Part shown: in pieces, positions 35,667 to 44,777 of the stretch
Layout: every line of letters begins with the position of its first letter
Position numbering within the stretch: the first letter of the stretch is position 1
Source: Bacteroidota bacterium
GTDB lineage: Bacteria; Bacteroidota; Bacteroidia; B-17B0; Aurantibacillaceae
Direction of reading: 5' to 3'
Assembly (NCBI GenBank): GCA_013297775.1
Contig: JAAFIL010000001.1
Coordinates: forward strand, 205,025-269,024
DNA: 64,000 bases
Notes under the pieces: generated by a model
The model's input: only the letters and a program-made list of their open reading frames with translations
Database searches by the model: none
Told to the model about the DNA's origin: nothing
Translations under genes and position numbers: made by a program

Positions 35667-37580
35667 TTAATTATTTAGTAATTGTTTAAATTTATAATGT
35701 TGGTCGTAAAATTGTTTGTACCAAATTTCGAGTGATAGTAAGCCCCATGCTTTTCTGCCAAATTTATTTTCGGTACTTAAACCTTTTAATATTTCGTTGT
35801 TATTAAAGTACCCGCGTGTTTTGGCTTGTTGGCTGCTAAATAAATCGCCCACAAATTCTTTTAACTCGTTGCCTAACCAATCGTTTAATGGCACAGGGAA
35901 ACCCATTTTATTTTTACGTTCTAAAATTTCAGTTGGTAATTCGTGACGCATGGTATTAGTTAAAATCATTTTAAGTGTGCCATCTTTAAACTTAATATCA
36001 GCAGGCATGGTAGCGGCAAATTCTATTAAGGGATGATCTAAAAACGGTACACGCGACTCAATGCCGTGCGCCATGCTCATTCTATCTTCTACTTGTAATA
36101 ATGCTGGCAACAACGTTTTAAAATCGAAGTGTGTCATTTTATCGAAATACGATTCTTTACCTACATTGGTGCCGTTAAATATTTTTGAAAAAGTATGAAA
36201 GGGTTTGTATTCGCCCAACTCTTCCCACTTTATTTCATTTTTTAAATCGGGCGCTCTGTTAATTAATCGGAAGTAGCGTTCATCAATAGGATTAAATAAC
36301 CCCTCTTTAAAAAATTCTTTTAAAAGGGGTTTATAATTTTGTAGCGAAACTAAATTGGGGATAATGGACTCGTAGGTTACTACAAAATTGCCGTTGTGTA
36401 AGGTGTTATCAATAGCACCTTTAATACATTGTTCAAAGTAGGCAATCAAGTAGCGGGTGTAGCCTCCAAAAATTTCATCGCCCCCCTGCCCGCCTAAAAT
36501 AACTTTGCGGTGTTGCGCTGCTAGTTTAGATACGTGATACTGCGGAAATGCGCCTGGCCCAGCTACTGGATAATCTAAATGGTAAATAACTTGTTCTATG
36601 CTATTGATAAAATCGTTACTGGTAATATCAACCTCGTGTAAACCAATGTCAGCTTTTTGCGCAAGCTTGCGTGCATACTCACTTTCGTCGTACAAATCGC
36701 TGTAAGTAAATTTGCCTGTAAATCCTAAAAAGGGTGCTTTGTTTTGACTTGTTTTTGAGGCTACCGAAGCAATGATAGAAGAGTCTGTGCCACCGCTAAG
36801 ATATGCGCCAATAGGCACATCGCTGCGGGTGTGTAGCTGAATGGATTCGTAAATTAATTCATGTAAGCGTTCTTCAAAGTACTTAGGACTTTTACCAAAA
36901 TCTAAATTGTAATACACTTCCCAATATTTTTCTACGCTTAAATGCCCTTCTTTTATAAGCAAGGTATGCGCAGGCGGTAATTCAATCACATCATTAATGA
37001 GTGTATAGTCTCCTAAATATAATTGAAAGTATAAATAATCTTTTAAAGCCGTGGTGTTAATGTGCAGCTCATCAATAAAGGGTAAGAGCGTTTTTACTTC
37101 GGATGCAAAGTAGAATACATTATTTTGTATGGTGTAATAAAACGGCTTAATGCCAAAGCGATCGCGAGCAATAAATACTTCGTTTTTAGTTTCATCCCAA
37201 ATAACAAAAGCAAACATACCACGTAAATAACTCACGCAATTTTTGCCCCATTTTTTATAGGCAGCTAAAATGACTTCGGTATCAGAGTTGGTTTTAAAAT
37301 CGTAACCCGCTAATTCTTTTTTTAATTCGATGTAATTATAAATTTCGCCATTGTAGCATAAGGTGTTGCCATAAGCATCGGTCATAGGTTGATTGCCCAA
37401 ACTTAAATCAATAATGCTTAATCGTTGATGCGCAAACCCAACTGTTTCTGTTTTATTAATATAGAAGCCAGAACCGTCGGGACCACGGTGCTTTTGTAAC
37501 TTATCCATTACGGTTAAGTAATGCGAAAGCCGATTTACTTTATTTGCATTTAAGCTAATTGCACCTGCAATACCACACAT
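35667..37580 (-). CDS. asnB: AsnB-type glutamine-dependent amidotransferase (copy 3)
   Basis: The 637-residue protein has Cys2 (MCGIAG), QKHRGPDGSGFY, CYNGEIYNY, NSDTEV, and PP-loop SGGTDSS (262-268), with VILGGQGGDEIFGGYTRYL in the synthetase half. Both half-sites look functional. The GGQGGDE segment differs from the DGHAGDE and DGQGADE of copies 1 and 2, which may alter acceptor recognition. It is followed 4 bp later by an SDR gene, so the likely role is amidation of a nucleotide-sugar carboxylate within a branch-specific module. The length is slightly above that of classical AsnB. Confidence 0.92.
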   Translation of the reverse strand: MCGIAGAISLNANKVNRLSHYLTVMDKLQKHRGPDGSGFYINKTETVGFAHQRLSIIDLSLGNQPMTDAYGNTLCYNGEIYNYIELKKELAGYDFKTNSDTEVILAAYKKWGKNCVSYLRGMFAFVIWDETKNEVFIARDRFGIKPFYYTIQNNVFYFASEVKTLLPFIDELHINTTALKDYLYFQLYLGDYTLINDVIELPPAHTLLIKEGHLSVEKYWEVYYNLDFGKSPKYFEERLHELIYESIQLHTRSDVPIGAYLSGGTDSSIIASVASKTSQNKAPFLGFTGKFTYSDLYDESEYARKLAQKADIGLHEVDITSNDFINSIEQVIYHLDYPVAGPGAFPQYHVSKLAAQHRKVILGGQGGDEIFGGYTRYLIAYFEQCIKGAIDNTLHNGNFVVTYESIIPNLVSLQNYKPLLKEFFKEGLFNPIDERYFRLINRAPDLKNEIKWEELGEYKPFHTFSKIFNGTNVGKESYFDKMTHFDFKTLLPALLQVEDRMSMAHGIESRVPFLDHPLIEFAATMPADIKFKDGTLKMILTNTMRHELPTEILERKNKMGFPVPLNDWLGNELKEFVGDLFSSQQAKTRGYFNNNEILKGLSTENKFGRKAWGLLSLEIWYKQFYDQHYKFKQLLNN

Positions 37581-37586
37581 AAACTT

Positions 37587-38822
37587 TTATTTTTTTGTAA
37601 GGGCTTCGTTTTGTTTTATTTTCCAAAAGCGTTTATCACTAATTCGGTTACGCCACAAACCCATACTATTTTTTATACTGCGTTGATGAAGTGTTTTACT
37701 ATTGGGTATGGATTGATTAATAAGGTTAGTAGTGTAATTTTTATAAGTATAGCGTTGCGATGCCACCACATCTGCATAAGCCGCTTCTACATATTTTTTA
37801 CGCAAAGTTTCGTCTTTCATTTGTTGAAATACATTTTCGAGGTTAGAAAAATCTTTTTTAACTTCTATATAATGTACGTGAGGTTTTAATACATTATTGT
37901 AATGCCCTTCAATTAAAACTTGACAAGTTTTTGTAACGCAGGCTTCTAAGTGTCGTGGCGAAATAGCAATCAATCCAAGGTTTCCATCCATGCCAGCAAA
38001 AAATAATTTTTCTAATTCTTCAAACGTAGCGTTTGGATTTTGTTTTGTGTATTCGATTCCTTTTTTAAATATTTCTCCGTCTGGATCAATAATGGTGCTT
38101 CCTCCCTCTACTCCAATAAAGTATTTACACGATGCCATAAATTTTAACCAATCCTCACCAAGTATGGTGTCTTTTTCTTCGGTAGAAATATTGGCTACAA
38201 AATTATATTTAGGAGCTTCTTCTAAAAACACATTGGCAATTTTTGTTTTTAAAAAACCATGCCGCCCTAGCCAAGGCGGCGATTTGTAAGCCCTGTAGCC
38301 AATATCAATTTTTTGATGGGTGATGCTATCTGTTATATTTTTGCATTTTTTAATTGTGTCTTGTGATAGATAGCCTGTTAATACCTCATGAAATTTAACT
38401 TTAGAAAAATCAACTCGGTTATAAATTTTTTTCCATTCGCTTGGTGGTGCTACCGAAAATACATGACTTACATTAAAATCAATAATAAAATCGTTTAGTA
38501 AATTTGTGTGTATCCATTCATCTTGCGGGTGTATAACCTTAGTAACGTTTAAGGTTTTAAGATAACCTAAAAGCTCGTAAACCTTTACCATACGAGCCTT
38601 TCCACCCCAACGTTCGCCAGCTAAAATGGTTGTAAAAATTATAAGGTCGAACGTTACATTTTTTAAATAGTTTGGTAATGGGCCTTGGTCAACCGAATAC
38701 ATGTAGGCATTGCAATTTTTATTTTCGTGAAAGGCATAAATTAAATCTTTAACACTGGTGCGCAATGGGTACGAGAGGCTTCCGCTTATTATTAATATAT
38801 TGGGTTTAACTTTAAATGGCAT
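37587..38822 (-). CDS. Putative GT-B glycosyltransferase of unclear family
   Basis: The 411-residue protein is not recognised with confidence. The N-terminus NILIISGSLSYPLRTSVKDL, the VIHPQDEWIHTN segment and the later VEGGSTIIDPDGEIFKKGIE and AISPRHLEACVTKTCQVLIEGHYNNVLKPHVHYIEVKKDF regions suggest two Rossmann-like lobes. The C-terminal part reads like the donor region of CgeB-type enzymes (ExxACxTxxCQVL followed by xPxxHYIxVKxD). It lies between asnB copy 3 and another glycosyltransferase-like gene, 6 and 13 bp away. A glycosyltransferase is the best guess from context and fold pattern. Confidence 0.6.
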   Translation of the reverse strand: MPFKVKPNILIISGSLSYPLRTSVKDLIYAFHENKNCNAYMYSVDQGPLPNYLKNVTFDLIIFTTILAGERWGGKARMVKVYELLGYLKTLNVTKVIHPQDEWIHTNLLNDFIIDFNVSHVFSVAPPSEWKKIYNRVDFSKVKFHEVLTGYLSQDTIKKCKNITDSITHQKIDIGYRAYKSPPWLGRHGFLKTKIANVFLEEAPKYNFVANISTEEKDTILGEDWLKFMASCKYFIGVEGGSTIIDPDGEIFKKGIEYTKQNPNATFEELEKLFFAGMDGNLGLIAISPRHLEACVTKTCQVLIEGHYNNVLKPHVHYIEVKKDFSNLENVFQQMKDETLRKKYVEAAYADVVASQRYTYKNYTTNLINQSIPNSKTLHQRSIKNSMGLWRNRISDKRFWKIKQNEALTKK

Positions 38823-38835
38823 TGGTAATTGACAA

Positions 38836-40176
38836 TTACTTTGCTAACAAAAGTTCAGAATAAATGATGTCCATTTTTTTAGCTGCCGCATCAGAGGCAT
38901 GCCATTTTTCGGCAAAGGCTCTACTTTTTAAACCAATTTCGTTTCGTTTGGCTGGATGAGCAATCAAGTCTATTAAAATAGTTTCGATGGTGGCAGGTGT
39001 TGCACTAATAACTGGCAACTCCTCTACATATTCTGGAATTTCTGCACGCATTTGTTCGAGCCATTCGGGGCGCAAGTAGCATATACAGGGCTTGCCAAGC
39101 ATTAGGCCTTCTCTAATATTAGCCCCAAAAAAACCAAATGAAAGCATATCTACAATGATATCAGCTTGTAATTGGTAATACCTAATAATTTTATTGGGTA
39201 CATCTTTAAAAAAAATCAACTCTACATTATAGCCTTTTTCTTTTAGCAGATCAACCGTATCAAAATAAATATGAGTAGATTTTATAGTTTCTCTGTTTTG
39301 TTGATTTCGTGAGTCGAAATTACCTACCGAGTGAAAAAGTTTAACGGTGTTTTTTGAAATAGGTAATAAGTAATTAGTAGGTATTAATAAATTAGGATTC
39401 CAAAAAATTTTATCAAGCGCATAAACTTCTGGGCGTTCGTGTGCTTTAGTTGATGTATTATAATCTGCTCTATTGCCACCCAATAAACATTGGTAATCGG
39501 CAACACTATTTCTAAACTCTCCCCATTTTTTATTTTTTGTATCGCTGCAAATGTCTTCTCTATCTTTGTAATGGCATATAGTGCTACATATTGGCTTATT
39601 ATCGGGGGTTGACCATTTATTAAACGAACTTTTTAAAACACCATCTAAACACCCATTGTTGGTGTAAATTATTTTTTTGTTTAATTTTTTAATTAGTAAA
39701 ATATCCCAACGCTCGGGTAAATGGTGCGCCAATTTTTTTAAAAGCCAATGCGAGCCTTTGGTGCCAAAGCAATAAACCAAGGCGTAAATATGGTTAAGCC
39801 GCCACCTTAATAGTTTTGCAAATAAAAAGGTAAGTAGCCAATGCGTGATGGTATAACGTACACCTTTCTTTTTTTTATTAACCTTATCATCGTATTGCGT
39901 TAAGAATGCAATGCCATTGTAATTAGCAAAGTGGAACATTTGGTATTGACGCAAGGCATAAAAATAAAAACGTAATTTTTTAGCTGGAGAAACGAGTTGC
40001 TCTGTTTGAAACGAAAAGTTTTCGCCATGGTAAAAATTAGCATTTGAATTATTTATATCTGTATTTAATACATGTGCTTTCCAGCCAAGTTTACAAAGCT
40101 CTTGTGCTAAATACCAATGGTTGTAAAACGCTTGGCCTATAAATAAAATAGATTTATCTGTTGTTGGTTCAGGCAT
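38836..40176 (-). CDS. Putative glycosyltransferase (GT4-like)
   Basis: The 446-residue protein starts SILFIGQAFYNHWYLAQELCKLGWKAHVL, a typical GT-B acceptor-domain opening. The C-terminal half has VKLFHSVGNFDSRNQQN, ELIFFKDVPNKIIRYYQLQADIIVDMLSFGFFGANIREGLMLGKPCICY. That last stretch is the usual donor-site region with E and G in GxxxxEGLMLGKP. The family call is by pattern. The stop overlaps the WbqC gene start region by 8 bp. Sugar and linkage are unknown. Confidence 0.7.
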   Translation of the reverse strand: MPEPTTDKSILFIGQAFYNHWYLAQELCKLGWKAHVLNTDINNSNANFYHGENFSFQTEQLVSPAKKLRFYFYALRQYQMFHFANYNGIAFLTQYDDKVNKKKKGVRYTITHWLLTFLFAKLLRWRLNHIYALVYCFGTKGSHWLLKKLAHHLPERWDILLIKKLNKKIIYTNNGCLDGVLKSSFNKWSTPDNKPICSTICHYKDREDICSDTKNKKWGEFRNSVADYQCLLGGNRADYNTSTKAHERPEVYALDKIFWNPNLLIPTNYLLPISKNTVKLFHSVGNFDSRNQQNRETIKSTHIYFDTVDLLKEKGYNVELIFFKDVPNKIIRYYQLQADIIVDMLSFGFFGANIREGLMLGKPCICYLRPEWLEQMRAEIPEYVEELPVISATPATIETILIDLIAHPAKRNEIGLKSRAFAEKWHASDAAAKKMDIIYSELLLAK

Positions 40177-40867
40177 TTTTAATTAGAGTTTCGGTTTCTG
40201 AAAAACCTAGGTTCATTAACGCGTCGAGAGTTGAAAGACCTGCAATAAAATGCGGTGAATTAAATTGTGCGTAACTCGGATGCTTAAATTGTTGAGGACT
40301 TAAAGCTATTCCATTCTCTATAAACATGTCATCTTGTTGGTATCCTTCGGCACCACCACCATGCCTATAAACAGTGCCTTGCAATTGTTTTATAATATCA
40401 ATTAATAATTGGTTAGAGGCACTTTTTAAATTCAGGTTATCACTGTTTATTTTTTTTGTTTTGATGCTAAGCAGGGTACAAATTTCATCAATGCAGGCTA
40501 TGTTGCGTTCGGCAATAAAGGGGCTAGGATGATTGTAAAATTTTTCGATAATGGGAAAAGTACTTGTATAATGTGGTGCTTTTTTATACGTTATTTCTAA
40601 TGTTTTCAATTGCTTATCTTTTAGCCGCTCTGGGTTATCTATACGCATTTGATTAATAGGCATAAAAACAATATGGGGTTCACTTTTTAAACCTACGGTT
40701 AACCAATGCTCTTGCTTATTAACTAAAATTTTTACGCGCTTGGTATAAATAGCCGTGCGTGGATTATTTTCAACATGATTTAAAAACACAAATTTATCAC
40801 ACGAATAAATTTTATGAAAAAATCCTAGCCACGGAAAAAAATTGGGTTGATGAATGGCTACTGTCAT
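40169..40867 (-). CDS. WbqC family protein
   Basis: The 232-residue protein begins MTVAIHQPNFFPWLGFFHKI and has CDKFVFLNHVE, which are the characteristic opening blocks of the WbqC-like family; HGGGAEGYQQDDMF follows in the C-terminal third. WbqC proteins are found in O-antigen and capsule loci next to aminotransferases or acetyltransferases, but their biochemical role is not established. The gene is coupled to a GNAT acetyltransferase gene by an ATGA overlap, suggesting that both act on the same sugar. Confidence 0.88.
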   Translation of the reverse strand: MTVAIHQPNFFPWLGFFHKIYSCDKFVFLNHVENNPRTAIYTKRVKILVNKQEHWLTVGLKSEPHIVFMPINQMRIDNPERLKDKQLKTLEITYKKAPHYTSTFPIIEKFYNHPSPFIAERNIACIDEICTLLSIKTKKINSDNLNLKSASNQLLIDIIKQLQGTVYRHGGGAEGYQQDDMFIENGIALSPQQFKHPSYAQFNSPHFIAGLSTLDALMNLGFSETETLIKNA

Positions 40868-41379
40868 TGGTAGTAATCTTCTTTTAATATAGCCATGATG
40901 GTAACATCTTTAAAGCTATCGTTTACAAAAGCGGCGCGCTGCAATTCACCTTCTTTTTTAAATCCGTTTTTTAAATAGGTTTTAATAGCTCGTACATTAT
41001 CTGAAAATACGTGTAAATAAATTCGTTGTAGTTTTAATTCGTCGAAGCCGTATTTTAAAAGCAAGGCTACTGCTGCGGTGCCAAAGCCTTTGCCCATTTC
41101 GGTAAAAAATCCAAGGCGTATTTGTAATTCGGCCGATTGTGAAATGGTATTAATATTTAATAATTGGCAAGAGCCTATTAATGTGTTGGTTTGGTGTTGC
41201 CTTATGCCAAATAGTTTTACGTCTTGGCGTTGTTGAATGGCATCGAACCATTGGCAATGATTGTGCCAAGTAACTGGTTTGAAATACGAGTTAAACTCTA
41301 CCAAGGTCTTGTTATTTATCCACTCAAACAAAATGGGTTTATCGTCATTTTGTAATGGGGTAAGTAGTATAGGTAACAT
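40864..41379 (-). CDS. GNAT N-acetyltransferase
   Basis: The ATG at 41377-41379 gives MLPILLTPLQNDD and 171 residues, 5 bp after the upstream stop; a TTG at 41394 would add five residues with an overlap. GNAT features are LRLG-type strand IRLGFFTEMGKGFGTAAVALLL (the acetyl-CoA pyrophosphate loop, M-GKGFGT), LQRIYLHVFSDNVRAIKTYLKNGF and KKEGELQRAAF. It resembles RimJ/RimL- and PseH-like enzymes. In this setting it could acetylate a sugar amine, though protein N-acetylation cannot be excluded by sequence. Confidence 0.82.
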   Translation of the reverse strand: MLPILLTPLQNDDKPILFEWINNKTLVEFNSYFKPVTWHNHCQWFDAIQQRQDVKLFGIRQHQTNTLIGSCQLLNINTISQSAELQIRLGFFTEMGKGFGTAAVALLLKYGFDELKLQRIYLHVFSDNVRAIKTYLKNGFKKEGELQRAAFVNDSFKDVTIMAILKEDYYQ

Positions 41380-41384
41380 ATTTT

Positions 41385-42137
41385 TTATTCCCAATCTATG
41401 TTTTTTCTACCATTGCTGATTAACGTTTGGTTGTACCATTGTTTTGTTTTTTCGGCACGCATGTCGGCACACCTATCTACACGCTGCTTTGGCGACATCA
41501 CTTCATCTTGCCACAACTCTGGATGCGTTAAAACTTGCAATTGAGTAATACTTTTATCACTTAACATTTCTTCTAGGCGTTTAAACCGCCAGTATCCGTT
41601 AGAGTCTGAACAATAGGCTACTTCTTTTTGAAAGAAGTTAGAGAATGCGTTAAGCAAACCTGCATAATGTGTTTTGTTGCATTGTAGTGTAAAGGTGTTG
41701 TTGATGTGAAAGCAAAACGATGTAACGCTTACATTAAATACATTTTCTATAATTGATTTTTCAAAAAGTAATTTACTTTCTAATTCGCTTTCGTTGGTAA
41801 TGTTGTAGTAATGCGAATCGAAATGTAAACCTATGTCGTGTCCTAAATCAATTATTTGTTTTAATAAATGGCTTATTTCTTTTTCGAAGAGATTGTAAAA
41901 TTCGCTGTGCATTAAAATAAAGTAGGTAGCTTGTATGCCTTGTTCTGCTTCTAATTGCGCCATTTTTAAGGCACGGTGCATCGAAAAATCAACGTCGTGC
42001 CGCCAAATAATAAATTTGGGTTCGTTTTTAAAAGTATTAAAGGTTTTAAATTCAAAATTAGTTTTGGCAAGCGTTAATAGCTTACTATAATTTTGTGTTG
42101 TAAAATCACTAAAGTTATAAGTGGTGGCGTTGCTCAC
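41385..42137 (-). CDS. NodB-like polysaccharide deacetylase family protein, GTG start
   Basis: The 250-residue protein from a GTG start has FIIWRHDVDFSMHRALKM. The HDVD matches the first metal/catalytic motif of NodB-type deacetylases. IQATYFILMHSEFYNLF and LGHDIGLHFDSHYYN follow, with histidines placed like the H-x3-H motif. It could remove an acetyl group from an amino sugar before the GNAT or amidotransferase steps act. The gene is tightly packed between a methyltransferase (6-bp gap) and the GNAT gene. It is not closely similar to the other NodB-like protein at 19282-20316. Confidence 0.75.
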   Translation of the reverse strand: MSNATTYNFSDFTTQNYSKLLTLAKTNFEFKTFNTFKNEPKFIIWRHDVDFSMHRALKMAQLEAEQGIQATYFILMHSEFYNLFEKEISHLLKQIIDLGHDIGLHFDSHYYNITNESELESKLLFEKSIIENVFNVSVTSFCFHINNTFTLQCNKTHYAGLLNAFSNFFQKEVAYCSDSNGYWRFKRLEEMLSDKSITQLQVLTHPELWQDEVMSPKQRVDRCADMRAEKTKQWYNQTLISNGRKNIDWE

Positions 42138-42143
42138 GTTTTT

Positions 42144-42941
42144 TTACTTTGATAATTTAAAGAAGCAATTTTTCCGCCACTGATCTACCTCCATTATTTT
42201 TTCGGCTTTAATGTTGAGTTCAGCTTTTTTGCAATAGCCAAAAAATTCATCTAAGCCAAACCGTTTAAAATGAAAAGGATCTTCGGCACCAGTTGGTATT
42301 TCTAATTTTTTATACCACTCGGGGCTTTCTTTTGGTTTGGGGGTATTTTTATCTTTTTCGCCTAACCAAATACAAATTTCACCATCGGGTTTTAAAACAC
42401 GTTTGGCTTCTAGCAAGGCAATAACGGGGTCAATAAAATGGTCGAGTGTGGTAACAAATAATACTTGGTCAAAAAAATTGTCTTTGAATGGCAAGTACTC
42501 ACCTAAGCCTTGAATAAAATTAAAATCGCGCGGTTGCTTTCCTACTAAGGGGTCTATGCCTATAAACTGAACGTTTTTGTTTTTTGTAAATTCAAAATGT
42601 GTAGGTAATTTTTGAGGGCCTACGCCAATGTCTATTACAATGCCTTTAAAGTCGCAAAAGTCGGCAAAGGCAATAAAATCTGGTCGTGGCCCTACGCCTA
42701 AATTTCTTTCGGGTTCTAATTCGTAAGGCACCATGGCATTGTTTTGTAATATTTCCCAAGCGTCCCAAAGGGTTTTATTAAATAATTTTAATTCGGCGGG
42801 AATCATATTCCAATACTTATCGTTTTCGTTATAAGTATAAGTTCCGTTTTTTGAAACCAATGTATTGCCCTCTAAGGTAAATTCTGTTTTGGTTTCAGGG
42901 CAAACCAACCATTCGTTTGGTAAGTTGAATTTTAAATTCAT
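42144..42941 (-). CDS. SAM-dependent methyltransferase with Trm112-like N-terminus
   Basis: The 265-residue protein begins with a small segment LVCPETKTEFTLEGNTLVS that looks like a Trm112p-type mini-domain. The Rossmann methyltransferase domain follows with IVIDIGVGPQKLPTHF, FIGIDPLVGKQPRDF, DQVLFVTTLDHFIDPVIAL and GEICIWLGEKDK. Motif I is a variant (DIGVGPQ rather than DxGCGxG). It ends ...VDQWRKNCFFKLSK. It probably methylates a sugar or lipid-linked glycan; the acceptor is unknown. Confidence 0.8.
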   Translation of the reverse strand: MNLKFNLPNEWLVCPETKTEFTLEGNTLVSKNGTYTYNENDKYWNMIPAELKLFNKTLWDAWEILQNNAMVPYELEPERNLGVGPRPDFIAFADFCDFKGIVIDIGVGPQKLPTHFEFTKNKNVQFIGIDPLVGKQPRDFNFIQGLGEYLPFKDNFFDQVLFVTTLDHFIDPVIALLEAKRVLKPDGEICIWLGEKDKNTPKPKESPEWYKKLEIPTGAEDPFHFKRFGLDEFFGYCKKAELNIKAEKIMEVDQWRKNCFFKLSK

Positions 42942-42980
42942 TTATTTTTTATTGATGAGTTATGTATTCGTTTAATGGAT

Positions 42981-43868
42981 TCACTTTGTTTTTTTAATGC
43001 CTTTTATAGTGATGCCATAATAATCTACAAAGCTGTGATTGATTTCTAAATTGTGTTGGGCAAACCAACCTTTTACTTCTTCTAAGGTGTGGCGTGTGCA
43101 GTTTTGCGGGTGATACCAATCGTAATTAATAGCCACATTGGCATCAAAATTCAAATCGGGGTTCCAAAAACATTTCATAAAAAAATGATAAATAAACCGT
43201 TGCAAATCGTATTCTCCTTTTTCAATTTGGAGTACATCTACTGCTGGTACATTTACTTTTAAATTCAAGTCGTGCAATGTTTTTCCTAGTTCGGTAATTT
43301 GTTGGCATACCTCAATGGCGGCATTGTAATCTAATCCAACTATTTTATCGCGTATGTAATCATCTACAAACTCGCGGGTTGGGGCTTTTTGTTTGTAAAC
43401 GTAAATAGCAATTTCTCCATTTTCATCTAATAATTGTACGAGGTTAGAAAAGGATTGAAAAGGATTTTTGGTGTGGTGCAACACTTCTTGACAATAAATA
43501 AAATCGAATTTTCCTAAATCAGATAAATCATCTTCTAACATATCTTTTTTATAAAAGTTCACATTTTCAGCATCCGCTAAATTTTCTTTTGCAATGTGAG
43601 CGGCCACTAAATCAATGCCTACAACTTTAGTTTGCTTGGCGTTACTATATTTTCTTAGTAAGGCTGTAACTCTTCCATTACCGCAACCAGCATCCAATAC
43701 TCGGTGCTTTGTTTTTAAATAGTTAGCTAAATCATTACCATCTTTAAAACCATTTCGGTTTAAAATCCAATTAAAAATATCGGAGCCTTCGCGCAAGGTT
43801 TCGGTAAAAGCTAAATCTTTATTTTGATTCCATTTATCGCTAAAACTTTTTTCTGTATTTGTAGTCAT
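42981..43868 (-). CDS. Class I SAM-dependent methyltransferase
   Basis: The 295-residue protein has RVLDAGCGNGRVTALL (motif I), VVGIDLVAAHIAKENL, DFIYCQEVLHHTKNPFQSF and GEIAIYVYKQKAPTREF. The motif order and the HHT after motif II identify a Methyltransf_11-type enzyme. The C-terminal half, with FIYHFFMKCFWNP and WYHPQNCTRHTLEEVKGWF, is typical of large sugar- or lipid-associated family members. It is spaced 39 bp from the next methyltransferase and 23 bp from the SDR upstream. The acceptor is unknown. Confidence 0.83.
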   Translation of the reverse strand: MTTNTEKSFSDKWNQNKDLAFTETLREGSDIFNWILNRNGFKDGNDLANYLKTKHRVLDAGCGNGRVTALLRKYSNAKQTKVVGIDLVAAHIAKENLADAENVNFYKKDMLEDDLSDLGKFDFIYCQEVLHHTKNPFQSFSNLVQLLDENGEIAIYVYKQKAPTREFVDDYIRDKIVGLDYNAAIEVCQQITELGKTLHDLNLKVNVPAVDVLQIEKGEYDLQRFIYHFFMKCFWNPDLNFDANVAINYDWYHPQNCTRHTLEEVKGWFAQHNLEINHSFVDYYGITIKGIKKTK

Positions 43869-43891
43869 TTGTAATTTTTAATAAGAAAATA

Positions 43892-44767
43892 TTACTCGTG
43901 TTCCAAAACTTTTTTGAGCCCCTCGGCCAAGGTAGTTGTTGGACTAAAATTAAATGCTTTATAAAATGTAGAAGCATCGCCCATTAAATACATAGGACTA
44001 TTAACGGTAACATTTATATGTGGCTTATCATTTTTATGTTGGGCTACTAACTGGATAAACGCAGCTAAGGAAATAGGCTCGTTGCCAGCTATATTGTAAA
44101 CACTGCATTTTTGAGTAGGGCTTTGCAAAATAACGTTGGTTATCATTTGGGCGCAATCAGTAATATACAAAGGTGTAAACCATAAACCTTGGTTGTTAGC
44201 CAATGTTATTTCCTGCTTATTTTTTATTTTTTGAATGATGTTTGGAATGGTCATATTTTTTTGACCAGGCCCGTACACCCCGAAAATGCGAAGGATGCAG
44301 ACTTCAAAATAATTGCTATACGCTTTTACTAATTGCTCGGCGGCGTACTTACTTGCTCCGTAGTAACCCTCGGGTTGGCAAACATCTGTTTCGTTTAATA
44401 GTTTATTTTGTTGTTTATAAACGTTACCGCTTGAGGCGAATATAAATTTTTTAACCTTGTTTTTATACGCCCAATTTAATAAGCGTTGTGTTGCGTTTAA
44501 ATTTACATCAAAAATGGCGTTGGCTTTTTCAGGAAATTCTCTGTACGCATCGGATTGGGCTAAATGTACTATGCAATCTATGGATGCGGGCAATTGTGTT
44601 TCAAAGTTGGCATCGCTTAAATTGGTATATATGGCAACACTATTCTTTTGTTCAATTACATGCTTGCTTCGTGTAAGGGCATACACGGTTATATGAGCGT
44701 GTTGTCTCAATTGCTGTATGGTATGCGAACCAATAAAACCGCTGGAGCCAGTAATTAAAACGTTCAC
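43892..44767 (-). CDS. NAD-dependent epimerase/dehydratase (SDR), GTG start
   Basis: The 291-residue protein from a GTG start has VLITGSSGFIGSHTI as NAD site, FASSGNVYKQQ, YYGASKYAAEQLV (Y-x3-K) and LRIFGVYGPGQKNM. All extended-SDR catalytic residues are present (S, Y, K). It is among the shorter SDRs in the locus. It may be a 4-epimerase or a 4-ketoreductase forming a deoxy sugar; the sequence does not separate these. It follows asnB copy 4 with a 10-bp gap. Confidence 0.82.
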   Translation of the reverse strand: MNVLITGSSGFIGSHTIQQLRQHAHITVYALTRSKHVIEQKNSVAIYTNLSDANFETQLPASIDCIVHLAQSDAYREFPEKANAIFDVNLNATQRLLNWAYKNKVKKFIFASSGNVYKQQNKLLNETDVCQPEGYYGASKYAAEQLVKAYSNYFEVCILRIFGVYGPGQKNMTIPNIIQKIKNKQEITLANNQGLWFTPLYITDCAQMITNVILQSPTQKCSVYNIAGNEPISLAAFIQLVAQHKNDKPHINVTVNSPMYLMGDASTFYKAFNFSPTTTLAEGLKKVLEHE

Positions 44768-44777
44768 AGTAAATTTT